From contig NZ_FRBH01000006.1 in NCBI RefSeq assembly GCF_900142565.1, forward strand, positions 1-64,000: a DNA stretch of 64,000 bases, read 5' to 3'. Source of the stretch: Chishuiella changwenlii (GTDB lineage Bacteria > Bacteroidota > Bacteroidia > Flavobacteriales > Weeksellaceae). Under the pieces are notes generated by a model. It searched no databases. It saw only the letters and a list, made by a program, of their open reading frames with translations, and was not told the origin of the DNA. Positions 52,868 to 61,706 of the stretch are shown in pieces (within the stretch, counting starts at the first letter, position 1; every line of letters begins with the position of its first letter). Made by a program: the position numbers and the translations under genes.

Positions 52868-53764
52868 ATGAAAACCACTACAATAAAAAATATTATTCAT
52901 AACAATAGAACAGATATTGCTTTTGTTATAGGAAACGGAATAAACCGTTATCCTAATAATCCAAATGCGTTGTCTTGGGAAGATTTACTAATTGAATTAT
53001 GGCACCAAGTTTCTTTACATACTCTTTCTATTCGGCCAGAAGGAATTTCCACAACCGAGTTTTATGATATATTAGAATTAGAAAATGTAAAGGATTTAAA
53101 TTTACAGAAAAAAGTAACAAATTTATTGACAGATTGGGAACCTCTTACTCATCATCAATTAATAACAGAAAAAATAGCTGATCTTAATGCTCCACTATTA
53201 ACGACTAATTTTGAAGATACAATGTCAAAAACCATAAATTGTGAATTATTCAAGATAGATGATACTTCGTTTACAGATTTCTATCCATGGTCAACTTATC
53301 ATGGTTTAGAAAAGCTCGAATCTCCTATTAGTGGTTTTGGAATATGGTACATCAATGGAATGATTAATTATCATAGAAGTATTCGACTTGGTTTAGGTCA
53401 TTACATGGGAAGTGTGGAACGTGCCAGAAATCTTATTCACAGAGGAAAAGATGGAAGATTGTATAGTGGGAAAAATGCTGAACTTTGGAATGGTTATAAG
53501 ACTTGGCTTCATATTATTTTCAATAAGTCTTTGTTTATTTTCGGATTAGATTTAGGAGAAAATGAAACTTTCTTGCGATGGTTATTAATTGAACGATTTA
53601 GATATTTTAAGAAGTTTCCAAACAGAAAACACAAAGGTTGGTATCTGTATAAAAGAAATGAAAAGCCTATTTCTCAAGGTAAAAAGTTCTTTTTAGAGAG
53701 AGTTGGCTTCGAAGTAATAGATGTTGAAGAATACGAAGATCTATATGTGAAAATTTGGGAATAG
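52868..53764 (+). CDS. SIR2-like domain protein, solitary
   Basis: A 298-residue cytoplasmic protein with a SIR2-like Rossmann fold. Nucleotide-site features are FVIGNGINR (19-27, in place of GAGxS), LLTTNFED (110-117), WYINGMINYH (160-169, with a candidate catalytic H169) and LFIFGLDLGENETFLRW (222-238). The C-terminus has GWYLYKRNE. SIR2-like domains consume or bind NAD and several act as effectors in anti-phage systems. This one has no attached sensor domain and no partner gene (no Argonaute, NTPase or TIR). A defence role is therefore only a possibility. Codon use is like the neighbours. A possible variant -7 box lies at 52832-52839. Confidence 0.72.
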   Translation: MKTTTIKNIIHNNRTDIAFVIGNGINRYPNNPNALSWEDLLIELWHQVSLHTLSIRPEGISTTEFYDILELENVKDLNLQKKVTNLLTDWEPLTHHQLITEKIADLNAPLLTTNFEDTMSKTINCELFKIDDTSFTDFYPWSTYHGLEKLESPISGFGIWYINGMINYHRSIRLGLGHYMGSVERARNLIHRGKDGRLYSGKNAELWNGYKTWLHIIFNKSLFIFGLDLGENETFLRWLLIERFRYFKKFPNRKHKGWYLYKRNEKPISQGKKFFLERVGFEVIDVEEYEDLYVKIWE

Positions 53765-53868
53765 AAGATAGGGTTTAATTAGATTATAAAATTATAATTT
53801 AGTTATTCGCCATAACGACTTTTATAGTTTTGAATTTTAAATTAATTTTGCGCCTTATTAATTTTCCT

Positions 53869-54693
53869 ATGAAAAAACTTTTATTATTTATTCCATTTTT
53901 AATTTTTTCTTGTACTGATGATGATAGTAATTCAAATAAAGAAAATAATTTACCAACTTCAATTCATGTAAAATATTTATTTGAAAATAATTTTTATATC
54001 ATAGTTCCTGGAGAAAACAATCAACTGAAGTTATCTTATAAAGATGGTAAATTGAATAGATTTGAAGGAGGAGGTTTTGCAGATCCTTACAGTGCAAACT
54101 ATACATTTATTTTTAATAAATTAACTGAGTTCACTTATTCTAGCAATAATATTTTGAGAAAATCTAGAAATAATTTAAGAAATTACGAGTATCCTACACA
54201 GACTAATTTTATAATGAATGGTAATATTGTTATCAGTTCTGTAGAAGATAGTATTAATAATGAAAGTGGTATAAAAAAATATCAAAAGTATACTTATCAT
54301 AATAATCAACTAGCTAAAATTTTAACTTACAATAAATATCCTGAAAAGCAAACTTATGAAAAAGAGGGGATAGAAAGGTTGTTCTATTTTAATTCTGTTG
54401 GAAATTTGGATAGTATAGTAAAACAAAATGTGGTCGTTGATAATGATTTGAATACTTATGAAGTTTCATCAAGATTAAAAAATAAATCTGTAAAAATTTT
54501 AGAAGATTATGACAATTCATCAAATCCATTTAAACAATTATTCTTATTAGATGAATTTTTTGATAGATCATTATCAAAAAATAACTTTACAAAAGTCACA
54601 ATAAAAGAATATGTAGATAATAAGTTAGAAAGTACATATTATTATAAACTAGATTATCACTATATTAATAGTAAAGTTGATTTAAAAAAATAA
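53869..54693 (+). CDS. Lipoprotein of unknown function
   Basis: A 274-residue lipoprotein: MKKLLLFIPFLIFSC gives a lipobox with C15, followed by an acidic CTDDDSNSN start typical of surface-exposed Bacteroidota lipoproteins. The start is ATG 53869. An in-frame ATG at 53830 would add 13 residues before the signal peptide. The body resembles the YD/RHS-like repeats of DUF4595-type lipoproteins in layout (YSSNNILRKSRN, YHNNQLAKILTYN, FNSVGNLDSIVKQN). That assignment is tentative. It precedes the SGNH hydrolase gene by 28 bp. Confidence 0.75.
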   Translation: MKKLLLFIPFLIFSCTDDDSNSNKENNLPTSIHVKYLFENNFYIIVPGENNQLKLSYKDGKLNRFEGGGFADPYSANYTFIFNKLTEFTYSSNNILRKSRNNLRNYEYPTQTNFIMNGNIVISSVEDSINNESGIKKYQKYTYHNNQLAKILTYNKYPEKQTYEKEGIERLFYFNSVGNLDSIVKQNVVVDNDLNTYEVSSRLKNKSVKILEDYDNSSNPFKQLFLLDEFFDRSLSKNNFTKVTIKEYVDNKLESTYYYKLDYHYINSKVDLKK

Positions 54694-54721
54694 CTATAAT
54701 AATATTTAATAAGAAGAAATA

Positions 54722-55345
54722 ATGACAAACTGTTTATTTTTTGGCGATAGTATTACGTACGGTGAATACGATGGTATTTTGGGCGGATATGTAGATTTTT
54801 TAAAAAGATTTTGTCATACAGAATACTACACAAATAATGCAGAAGAAGTAAATTGTTTTAACTTAGGAATAGGAGGTGAGACAACTTTTGGATTATTAAA
54901 TAGATTTACCACAGAAATTGAAGCACGTTTATCTCCCGATAATAATTTGGTTTTTCTTTTTTATGGAGCCAATGATTTAGCGATAAAAGATAATCAAGAA
55001 TTGGTTTCTTTAAATGATTTTGAAGCTAATTTGCAATTGACTGTAAAGAAAGCAAAAGTATACACGGATAAAGTTTATTTAATAAGTATTATTCCAATTT
55101 CTAAACAAATAGATGGCGTAATTGTACCATCTGGAAAATTTAGATCAACTGGAAAGATAGAGTTGTTTAATCAATCAATAGAGAAAATAGCAAAAGAAGA
55201 AAAAGTAAATTTCTTGGATGTTTATACTCTTTTCAAAGAAGATAAAGAAAGTTTACTTTCTAAAGATGGAGTTCATCCAAATGAAGTTGGTTACAAATTA
55301 ATAGCAGAATATATAAAGCCAATTGTAAGAGAGTATTTGTTTTAA
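54722..55345 (+). CDS. SGNH/GDSL-type hydrolase
   Basis: A 207-residue esterase/lipase-like enzyme. Block I is FFGDSITYG with the nucleophilic serine, block II includes NLGIGGETTFG, block III is GANDL and block V is DGVHPNEVGY with the catalytic Asp-His pair. There is no signal peptide, so it should be cytoplasmic. The substrate is unknown. Family members deacetylate sugars or cleave lipid esters. It lies 28 bp after a lipoprotein gene and may share its transcript. Confidence 0.9.
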   Translation: MTNCLFFGDSITYGEYDGILGGYVDFLKRFCHTEYYTNNAEEVNCFNLGIGGETTFGLLNRFTTEIEARLSPDNNLVFLFYGANDLAIKDNQELVSLNDFEANLQLTVKKAKVYTDKVYLISIIPISKQIDGVIVPSGKFRSTGKIELFNQSIEKIAKEEKVNFLDVYTLFKEDKESLLSKDGVHPNEVGYKLIAEYIKPIVREYLF

Positions 55346-55518
55346 TAGACTTAGGACATAAGATTTAAAGACTTAAAAGTTTATTATGGTTTTTTATGTA
55401 AAAACAAAACCTAATTATACAAAGAACTTATAACGTTTCGAAAGACTCAACGCGATAAGAATAGATAACATTATTTAAATAACCTAAACACTTTACAACA
55501 TAAAAAACATAACAACTT

Positions 55519-56355
55519 TTACAAAGTAATTCCTTGCAAATCGTCTATAGTACCATTGTAGATGTTAACATCAACTTTATTGGTTTTAATTCCTTCTATA
55601 GTTGCTTTCTCTGTGAATTGCCAAAAATCCCAATGACCTTTCATTTTTTCTGTCCAGAAATTATAATTCGCAATCCAAATGTAGTGTTCCTTAAAATGCT
55701 CGTTTAAATAATCTTCAAAATATTTGTCAGACGTATAAATAATCGGTTTTACATTGTAATGTTCTTCTACAATTCTACACCAATTTTTAATTCCTTCAAT
55801 TAACCTTTCCATAGATTGTGTTCTTGGCAAAGTTTCAATATCCAAAACGGGAGGTAAGTCACCACTTTCTAAATGTACTTGCTTAATGAAATTTTGAGCT
55901 TGTAAGGTCGAGTTTTCATCTGGTCGATAAAAATGATAAGCACCACGTAAAATATTATTTTCTTTAGCACCTTTCCAATTCTCTTCAAAAGTTTCGTCAA
56001 TAGAAGAAGTTCCCATTGTTGAACGTATAAAAGCAAAATTTATAGGATAAAGCTGATAAATCGTGTGCATCTTGTTCCAATCTATTTCGCCTTGATAATG
56101 CGAAACATCAATACCAAAAGTTTTTAAATAATAATTATCCATCACCTCAATATTTCGAATATCATATTTGGTGACCTTATCATCTGCAATTTTTTCTCCC
56201 TTAAATGTCTTTTCTATAATAGTCATGTAATAATGAATTCCATGTCTGTATCTGTAAGCAAAATAAAGAAGACATAAAATAAGAAAACCAATAAAATAAG
56301 TAGATAAACTAATTTGTTTATAGAGAGGAGTTCCTCTATGTTTTTTACGTGACAT
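55519..56355 (-). CDS. GH25 family glycoside hydrolase (lysozyme-like), membrane-anchored
   Basis: A 278-residue muramidase-type enzyme. One membrane helix (about residues 17-35) anchors it, with the catalytic domain in the periplasm. GH25 features are FGIDVSHYQGEIDWNKM, FAFIRST, GAYHFYRP, PPVLDIETLP with the acidic catalytic pair, IIYTSDKYFEDYL, WIANYNF and HWDFWQFTEKATIEGI. It is not phage-like because it has an anchor and no holin or structural genes nearby. A role in peptidoglycan turnover is likely. Confidence 0.92.
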   Translation of the reverse strand: MSRKKHRGTPLYKQISLSTYFIGFLILCLLYFAYRYRHGIHYYMTIIEKTFKGEKIADDKVTKYDIRNIEVMDNYYLKTFGIDVSHYQGEIDWNKMHTIYQLYPINFAFIRSTMGTSSIDETFEENWKGAKENNILRGAYHFYRPDENSTLQAQNFIKQVHLESGDLPPVLDIETLPRTQSMERLIEGIKNWCRIVEEHYNVKPIIYTSDKYFEDYLNEHFKEHYIWIANYNFWTEKMKGHWDFWQFTEKATIEGIKTNKVDVNIYNGTIDDLQGITL

Positions 56356-56429
56356 TTTTGGCAGATGAAATAGATATTACTTATACAATATTAGTACAAA
56401 AATCAATGATAGAAAAAAGAAATCTTCAT

Positions 56430-56437
56430 TATATTTG
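56430..56437 (+). promoter_or_regulatory. -7 box TATATTTG that decides the menA start
   Basis: Exact TAnnTTTG match ending 6 bases before ATG 56444. An in-frame TTG at 56435 lies inside the box, so it is rejected as a start. A leaderless or near-leaderless mRNA is predicted. Confidence 0.55.
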
Positions 56438-56443
56438 TTCATT

Positions 56444-57370
56444 ATGAAAAAATGGATTTTAGCCGCAAGGCTTCGCACATTACCACTTTCTTTAAGTGGA
56501 TTATTATTGGCAGGATTTATAGCCAAATCAGAAGGGATTTTCCGCAACGATATATTTTTCTTATCACTTCTTACAACATTAGCTTTTCAGATATTATCAA
56601 ACTTTGCTAATGATTATGGAGATGCAGTAAAAGGAACAGATGCCAATAGAATTGGAGAACAAAGAGCTGTAGCCTCTGGTCTAATTACAAAAGGACAAAT
56701 GAAAACTGCAATTGCGATTATGGTTATCATTTCTATTATTTGTGTATGTGCATTATTGTATGTCTCATTTTATCCAGATAATTTAAATTACATTTATATA
56801 TTCTTTGGTTTAGGTGTTGCTTCTATTTTAGCTGCTATGGCTTATACAATGGGAAAAAAGCCTTACGGTTATATTGGGTTAGGAGATGTTTTTGTATTCT
56901 TATTTTTCGGGATTTTAGCTGTAACAGGAGGAGAGTTTTTATATTCGAAATCTTTTCAGTGGGAAATTTTATTACCAGCAGCTTCTATGGGATTTTGGAG
57001 CGTAGCTGTTCTAAATTTAAACAATATGCGAGATGTTGAAAATGATATTAAGAATAATAAAATTACAGTCGCTTCAAGATTAGGTTTTCAGAGAAGTAAA
57101 TATTACCAAATGACTTTAATGACATTGCCTTTTGTTTTTAGTGCTTTGTACGTAACAATGTCTCCATTAAAATCTGGTAAAATATCTGGTTTTGTATTTT
57201 TGGTTTTAATCTTTTTTGCAAATGCTATTCGTCGTCAAATATTTGCAGTTAAAAATCCAAAAGATTTTGATCCGTTTCTTAAACAAGTAGCTATGTTAGC
57301 TTTATTCTTTGCAGTTTTGTTAGGATATAGCTTAATTGGTTTTGAATTTATCGATACATTAATTCGTTAA
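56444..57370 (+). CDS. menA: 1,4-dihydroxy-2-naphthoate polyprenyltransferase
   Basis: An inner-membrane UbiA-family enzyme that attaches the prenyl chain in menaquinone synthesis, 308 residues with about nine membrane helices. It shows the first aspartate-rich motif NDYGDAVKGTD (56-66) and the second NNMRDVENDIKNNK. The N-terminus MKKWILAARLRTLPLSLSGLL is the usual MenA start. The MBL-fold hydrolase gene follows after 14 bp. Confidence 0.95.
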   Translation: MKKWILAARLRTLPLSLSGLLLAGFIAKSEGIFRNDIFFLSLLTTLAFQILSNFANDYGDAVKGTDANRIGEQRAVASGLITKGQMKTAIAIMVIISIICVCALLYVSFYPDNLNYIYIFFGLGVASILAAMAYTMGKKPYGYIGLGDVFVFLFFGILAVTGGEFLYSKSFQWEILLPAASMGFWSVAVLNLNNMRDVENDIKNNKITVASRLGFQRSKYYQMTLMTLPFVFSALYVTMSPLKSGKISGFVFLVLIFFANAIRRQIFAVKNPKDFDPFLKQVAMLALFFAVLLGYSLIGFEFIDTLIR

Positions 57371-57384
57371 TTAAATAATACAAT

Positions 57385-58065
57385 ATGAAAATACAATATT
57401 TAGGGCACGCTTCTTTAGCAATTGAAGCGAATGGAAAACATATTATTGTTGATCCATTTATTACACCAAATGAATTAGCTAAGCATATAGATTTTAATCA
57501 ACTAAAAGCAGATTACATTGTTGTTACACATGCACATCAAGATCATGTATATGATGTTGAAGCTTTAGCAAAATTAACTGATGCAACGATTATTTCTAAT
57601 GCAGAAATAGCAGGATATTATGCAGTAAAAGGATTAAAAGCACATGGAATGAACACTGGAGGAAAGTTTTCTTTTGAGTTTGGATCTATTCAATCTACAA
57701 TCGCTTTTCACTCAAGTTCATTTGCTGATGGTACTTACGGTGGAGATCCAAATGGATATATTATAGAAAGTGAAGGTAAACGTGTTTACATTGCTGGTGA
57801 TACAGCATTAACATACGAAATGAAATTAATTCCTGATACAATAGGACAGTTAGATTTAGCTATTTTACCAATTGGAGATAACTACACAATGGGAGCTAAG
57901 AGTGCTTCTATTGCTGCGGAATATGTTCAGGCAACAAAAGTTTTAGGGTATCATTATGATACTTTTCCTCCAATTAAAATTGATAAAGCAGAAGCGAAAT
58001 CTATTTTCTTTTCTCGCCACATTCAATTAGTTTTATTAGATATCGGAGAAGATATAACAGTTTAA
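57385..58065 (+). CDS. Metal-dependent hydrolase, metallo-beta-lactamase fold (UPF0173)
   Basis: A 226-residue MBL-fold protein of the UPF0173 type. The metal site is THAHQDH (48-54). Other parts are VDPFITPNELAKHIDF, GGDPNGYIIESEGKRVYIAGDTAL with the ligand D, and ILPIGDNYTMGAKSA. The substrate is unknown. It follows menA by 14 bp and shares its transcript, although a functional link is not evident. Confidence 0.92.
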   Translation: MKIQYLGHASLAIEANGKHIIVDPFITPNELAKHIDFNQLKADYIVVTHAHQDHVYDVEALAKLTDATIISNAEIAGYYAVKGLKAHGMNTGGKFSFEFGSIQSTIAFHSSSFADGTYGGDPNGYIIESEGKRVYIAGDTALTYEMKLIPDTIGQLDLAILPIGDNYTMGAKSASIAAEYVQATKVLGYHYDTFPPIKIDKAEAKSIFFSRHIQLVLLDIGEDITV

Positions 58066-58087
58066 GAATAGAGCAGATAAATCAATA

Positions 58088-58122
58088 TAAAAAGCTATTT
58101 TCAATTTGAAAATAGCTTTTTT
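58088..58122. terminator. Bidirectional terminator after the MBL hydrolase
   Basis: AAAAGCTATTTTCAA and TTGAAAATAGCTTTT form a long perfect stem with A and T tracts, between convergent genes. Confidence 0.92.
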
Positions 58123-58155
58123 CTTTTATAAAATTTAATATTATAGTTTTATTAT

Positions 58156-59325
58156 TTAGATAATAATTTTTTTCTTCTTCTTTTTTGGACGTTTATTCCA
58201 CCAAACAATAGCTCCTGTAACAGGAAGTGAAGCACAAATAAAAGAAACAATAAAAGCTAAAATTTTTGTAGGATATCCCCAAATGCCACCAGTATGTAAA
58301 TCATAATTCATATCTGCTATTTGGTTTCCCAAATTTTGATCTTTGCTTGATTTTAAATTAGTCAATTCTCCAGAAGACTTATCAAAATAATACCATTTAA
58401 AGACACTTGTTTTCCCTTTTTCTAATCTTACTTGTACATCTTGTTCTTTTTCCTCTTCATCTCTTAATCTTATAGACATCATATCCGCAGTTGGATGTTT
58501 AGAAAGAGCATATGTTAAAGATTGATTGAGAATATTAGATGGTTGCAAAATAATTTTATCTGAAGATTGAACTGAATTATTATTTTTTGAAGAAATACTA
58601 ACTGTATTAAAAAATTGAATGGTTGATTTTTTTAAACCAGGAAAAGCAAAAATTAAACCCGTATAGGCAATTATTAATGCTAATAAGAATGTCTGAAATC
58701 CTAAAACATTATGTAAATCATATACTAAACGCTTCCATTTTACACTAAAATCTACCCAAATAGCTTTCTTCACTAATTTCTTTTTCCATTTCTTTGGCCA
58801 CCATAATACAACTCCACTAATTGTGAGAATCATAAATAATATTGTTGATACAGATACGATTGTTTTACCAACCTTGCTTCCTAATAATAGTGTTTGATGT
58901 AATTGTAATAAAACTTGGAAAAACTCATATTTAGTATTTTCTACAAACTGTACTTTTCCATTGTAAGGATTTATAAATACACGTTTATAATAAACAGTAT
59001 ACTCATTGTAGAGTATTTTACTTTTATCTGTTTTATTTGCCCTAAATACCCATGTTCTATTTTTTGCAGGATATAAATCTACACGAGTTATCTTTTCATT
59101 TTTAGGAAGATGATTATTAGCAATAGTAATAAGTTCTGTTAAAGGTAATGCCTGCATACTTGCAGGCATTACTCTATCTTGGATAGAATATCTTTCTGGA
59201 TAAATTGTAGTTTTTAAATCATCATAAAACACATAAATGCATCCTGTAACGCTTATAATAAATATAATTAAGCCAATAATTAAGCCTAACCATTTATGTA
59301 ACCAAAGAACAGATTTTTTAATCAT
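58156..59325 (-). CDS. PepSY-associated membrane protein (iron-uptake reductase-like)
   Basis: A 389-residue inner-membrane protein with four membrane helices: residues about 10-32, 145-168, 195-220 and 350-372. It starts VLWLHKWLGLIIGLIIFIISVTG and has histidines in or near the helices that could bind haem. PepSY-TM proteins accompany TonB receptors and are proposed to reduce iron from siderophores in the periplasm. It lies 7 bp after the TonB receptor gene, so the two form one operon. It ends with a very basic KRPKKKKKKIII tail. Confidence 0.88.
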   Translation of the reverse strand: MIKKSVLWLHKWLGLIIGLIIFIISVTGCIYVFYDDLKTTIYPERYSIQDRVMPASMQALPLTELITIANNHLPKNEKITRVDLYPAKNRTWVFRANKTDKSKILYNEYTVYYKRVFINPYNGKVQFVENTKYEFFQVLLQLHQTLLLGSKVGKTIVSVSTILFMILTISGVVLWWPKKWKKKLVKKAIWVDFSVKWKRLVYDLHNVLGFQTFLLALIIAYTGLIFAFPGLKKSTIQFFNTVSISSKNNNSVQSSDKIILQPSNILNQSLTYALSKHPTADMMSIRLRDEEEKEQDVQVRLEKGKTSVFKWYYFDKSSGELTNLKSSKDQNLGNQIADMNYDLHTGGIWGYPTKILAFIVSFICASLPVTGAIVWWNKRPKKKKKKIII

Positions 59326-59332
59326 CTTGTTT

Positions 59333-61471
59333 TTAAAACTTATAATTTACAGTAAACGTAGCTGTTGTTCCAACTCCTCTTACATAATTAGCTACATTAG
59401 CGCTGTATTGACTTGCTACAGTATAATATGTAGTATTAAATAGGTTGTCAATACCTAAACTAATACCCCAATTTTGGTTAAGCTGATAATTTCCTGAAAG
59501 GTTAAACAAATTAATTGTTTTTACAGGAGCTTCTCCCGAAAGATATACACCATTATTGTTTGGACTAAAATGATTACGGTCTCCTGTCATTAACCAATTT
59601 AAAGCTAAGTTAAGGTTTCTATTTGGTGAAAAGCGCAAGTATGCAGTAGCTTTTGGTGGTGCAACTCTCGCTCCACTTAAATATTTTTTGCTACCATCAG
59701 TTTTTTCAGATTTACCTTCAACATGTGCATAAGTAGCTCCTGCTTTCCATTCTCTAGAAATATTTGCATCTAATGTCAATTCAAATCCATAAGTACGTTC
59801 TGGAGCTCTTTCTGGTCGTAGCAATCCATTACTATTCTCCACTAAACTAACACCATCACTAGAAGTACTAATGAAATAAGCAGCCGTAAAGTTCAACATT
59901 TTGTAACGAGAAGAAAAACCAACTTCATAATTATTGGTTAATATTGGTTTTGTATTTACATTAGTTAATGTACTTTCTTCTGCCGAACGAACAATTCTAC
60001 CTAATTCATTAATAGAAAAACCTTGAGTAAAACTTACGAAAGGATTAAAGAGATCAAATTTTGTATAACGTAATCCTGCATTGAAGGTAGTTCCTTTGTA
60101 AGGAAATTTACCTCCTTCAACATCTATCGATCCCTCTCCGTTTGGACCATCTGCGATTGTTCTGAAATCTTTTATTTTTACTTGAGCATTTTCGTAACGA
60201 AGTCCTCCTTTTAAAACTAAATCTTGAAATAAATCTAATTTTAATTGAGCGTATGGTGCAAAACTTGTCATATTCATTTTCGGAATATAAACTCGTCCAT
60301 CTGTTAAATCTTGATAAGTAACATCGTTTAATAAGTCTAAACCATATGTAACTTCTCCTGGAATGTTTCCTAAAGAAAATGGAGTATTAAAGTTTAAACG
60401 AATTCCTTTTTTATTTGAGTTTATTTTTGTTTGACCCGGTCCATACCATGCAGTTGCTGATTGAACATATCTATTCATTGAACGGAATGAATTAAGATAA
60501 AATGAAGCGTCAAATTGAGTTTTACCAAAAATAGCATTGTTATTATAACGAACAATTAAATTATGATTAAATGGTGTTCCTGTGGCTTTACCAGGATCTT
60601 CTCCCTTTACTCCAATTGTAGGAGACACACCAAATACACCATTTTTACTTATGTATTTTGAGTGTTGTGTGCTATTGTAGAAATTATACATTACACTTAC
60701 AAAAGATTCATCATTGATTTGATAATTCAATTTAGTATAAACATTATTCTGATATGAATTGGATGTACCATCTGTTTGTCCAAGTACTAATCCTTCTCCA
60801 TCTCTTTGTAATCCAGTATAATCAATAGATCCACCAACCATGTATGAAAATTTATTACTATTTCCTGAAAGAAATTGAGAAACTCTATATCCAAAAGTTT
60901 CTTTACTGTTATAAGGGTTTACTCTCAATCCAACAGAAGTCTGTCCAGAAATAGGGTTTTTGTTAAAATTCTTTTTTGTGATATAATTAATAATACCACC
61001 ACCAGAACCGTTTCCATAAATAGATGTAGCACCTTTAATAACTTCTATACGCTCTATAACACTTGGATCAATGGTACGTATGTCACGAGAACCATTCATA
61101 AGTGGTGTTGATTGTGGTATTCCATCAATCAAAACTAAAATAGCACGCCCACGTAAAGTTTGTCCTGCATTGTTTGATTTATTGTTACTAACACTAAGCC
61201 CTGGAACTAAATTTCCGATAATTTGGGAGATGTCAGCAGTAAACTCTAATTGTTCTTGAATTTGTTTTTGAGAGATTACAGTTACCGAAGAAGGAATTTG
61301 ATTAATGTTTTCAGATTTTCTACCTGCTGTAACAATTACTTCATCTACTGATATCACCTCATTTGGATTAGTAGGGATAGTATCTGTTATTTGAGCATAT
61401 GTCGAAACGCTAAAAAATAAACTTAAGAATAGGAATGGTTTTGTAGGAATTTTAAAAAAATGTTTTTTCAT
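59333..61471 (-). CDS. TonB-dependent siderophore-type receptor
   Basis: A 712-residue outer-membrane receptor: SPI signal peptide (cleavage after TYAQ), a TonB-box-like DEVIVTAGRK, then the plug (about 50-165, IPSSVTVISQKQIQEQ, TLRGRAILVLIDGIPQ, IERIEVIKGATSIYGNGSGGGIINYITKK). The 22-strand barrel ends with GTTATFTVNYKF and a terminal phenylalanine. It resembles FhuA/FecA-like siderophore receptors. The PepSY gene downstream supports an iron role. A -7 box (61494-61501) and an inverted repeat (61514-61535) lie upstream. Confidence 0.93.
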   Translation of the reverse strand: MKKHFFKIPTKPFLFLSLFFSVSTYAQITDTIPTNPNEVISVDEVIVTAGRKSENINQIPSSVTVISQKQIQEQLEFTADISQIIGNLVPGLSVSNNKSNNAGQTLRGRAILVLIDGIPQSTPLMNGSRDIRTIDPSVIERIEVIKGATSIYGNGSGGGIINYITKKNFNKNPISGQTSVGLRVNPYNSKETFGYRVSQFLSGNSNKFSYMVGGSIDYTGLQRDGEGLVLGQTDGTSNSYQNNVYTKLNYQINDESFVSVMYNFYNSTQHSKYISKNGVFGVSPTIGVKGEDPGKATGTPFNHNLIVRYNNNAIFGKTQFDASFYLNSFRSMNRYVQSATAWYGPGQTKINSNKKGIRLNFNTPFSLGNIPGEVTYGLDLLNDVTYQDLTDGRVYIPKMNMTSFAPYAQLKLDLFQDLVLKGGLRYENAQVKIKDFRTIADGPNGEGSIDVEGGKFPYKGTTFNAGLRYTKFDLFNPFVSFTQGFSINELGRIVRSAEESTLTNVNTKPILTNNYEVGFSSRYKMLNFTAAYFISTSSDGVSLVENSNGLLRPERAPERTYGFELTLDANISREWKAGATYAHVEGKSEKTDGSKKYLSGARVAPPKATAYLRFSPNRNLNLALNWLMTGDRNHFSPNNNGVYLSGEAPVKTINLFNLSGNYQLNQNWGISLGIDNLFNTTYYTVASQYSANVANYVRGVGTTATFTVNYKF

Positions 61472-61493
61472 TTTTATTTAGAATAAATAAACG

Positions 61494-61501
61494 CAAAAGT
61501 A
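61494..61501 (-). promoter_or_regulatory. -7 box TACTTTTG for the TonB receptor operon
   Basis: Exact TAnnTTTG match on the minus strand, 22 bp upstream of the start codon. Confidence 0.5.
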
Positions 61502-61513
61502 TTATTTTCTTTT

Positions 61514-61535
61514 ACTCTCAAAAAGTAATGAGAGT
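61514..61535. promoter_or_regulatory. Inverted repeat over the -33 region of the TonB receptor promoter
   Basis: ACTCTCA and TGAGAGT arms with an 8-base spacer lie where the -33 element of the leftward promoter is expected. It does not look like a classic Fur box. A regulator of iron uptake binding here is inferred. Confidence 0.4.
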
Positions 61536-61676
61536 TAATTAACATAAAGTTTTTTTTTATCATCGTTAAATTCTGAGTTCAAGATTTTGTTGCTCAAATT
61601 TTTAGAATGATTTTTATAAGTTACAATTCTTGCGAATAAAATTTATTAAGACTATAAGAAACTTCATGTATTCAAG

Positions 61677-61684
61677 TATCTTTG
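61677..61684 (+). promoter_or_regulatory. -7 box TATCTTTG for the ABC-F gene
   Basis: Exact TAnnTTTG match 22 bp upstream of ATG 61707. Confidence 0.5.
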
Positions 61685-61706
61685 CCAAAATTATTTCGAA
61701 AAATTT

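Noticed and set aside
55346-55518. Small gene in the gap between the SGNH hydrolase and GH25 genes
   Set aside because: The gap holds only short A/T-rich repeat-like words and no open frame with a plausible start.
55519-56355. GH25 gene as a prophage endolysin
   Set aside because: The protein has an N-terminal membrane anchor and there are no holin, structural or integrase genes nearby.
61477-61540. Classic Fur box upstream of the TonB receptor
   Set aside because: No GATAATGATTATC-like sequence was found. Only the ACTCTCA/TGAGAGT repeat is present.
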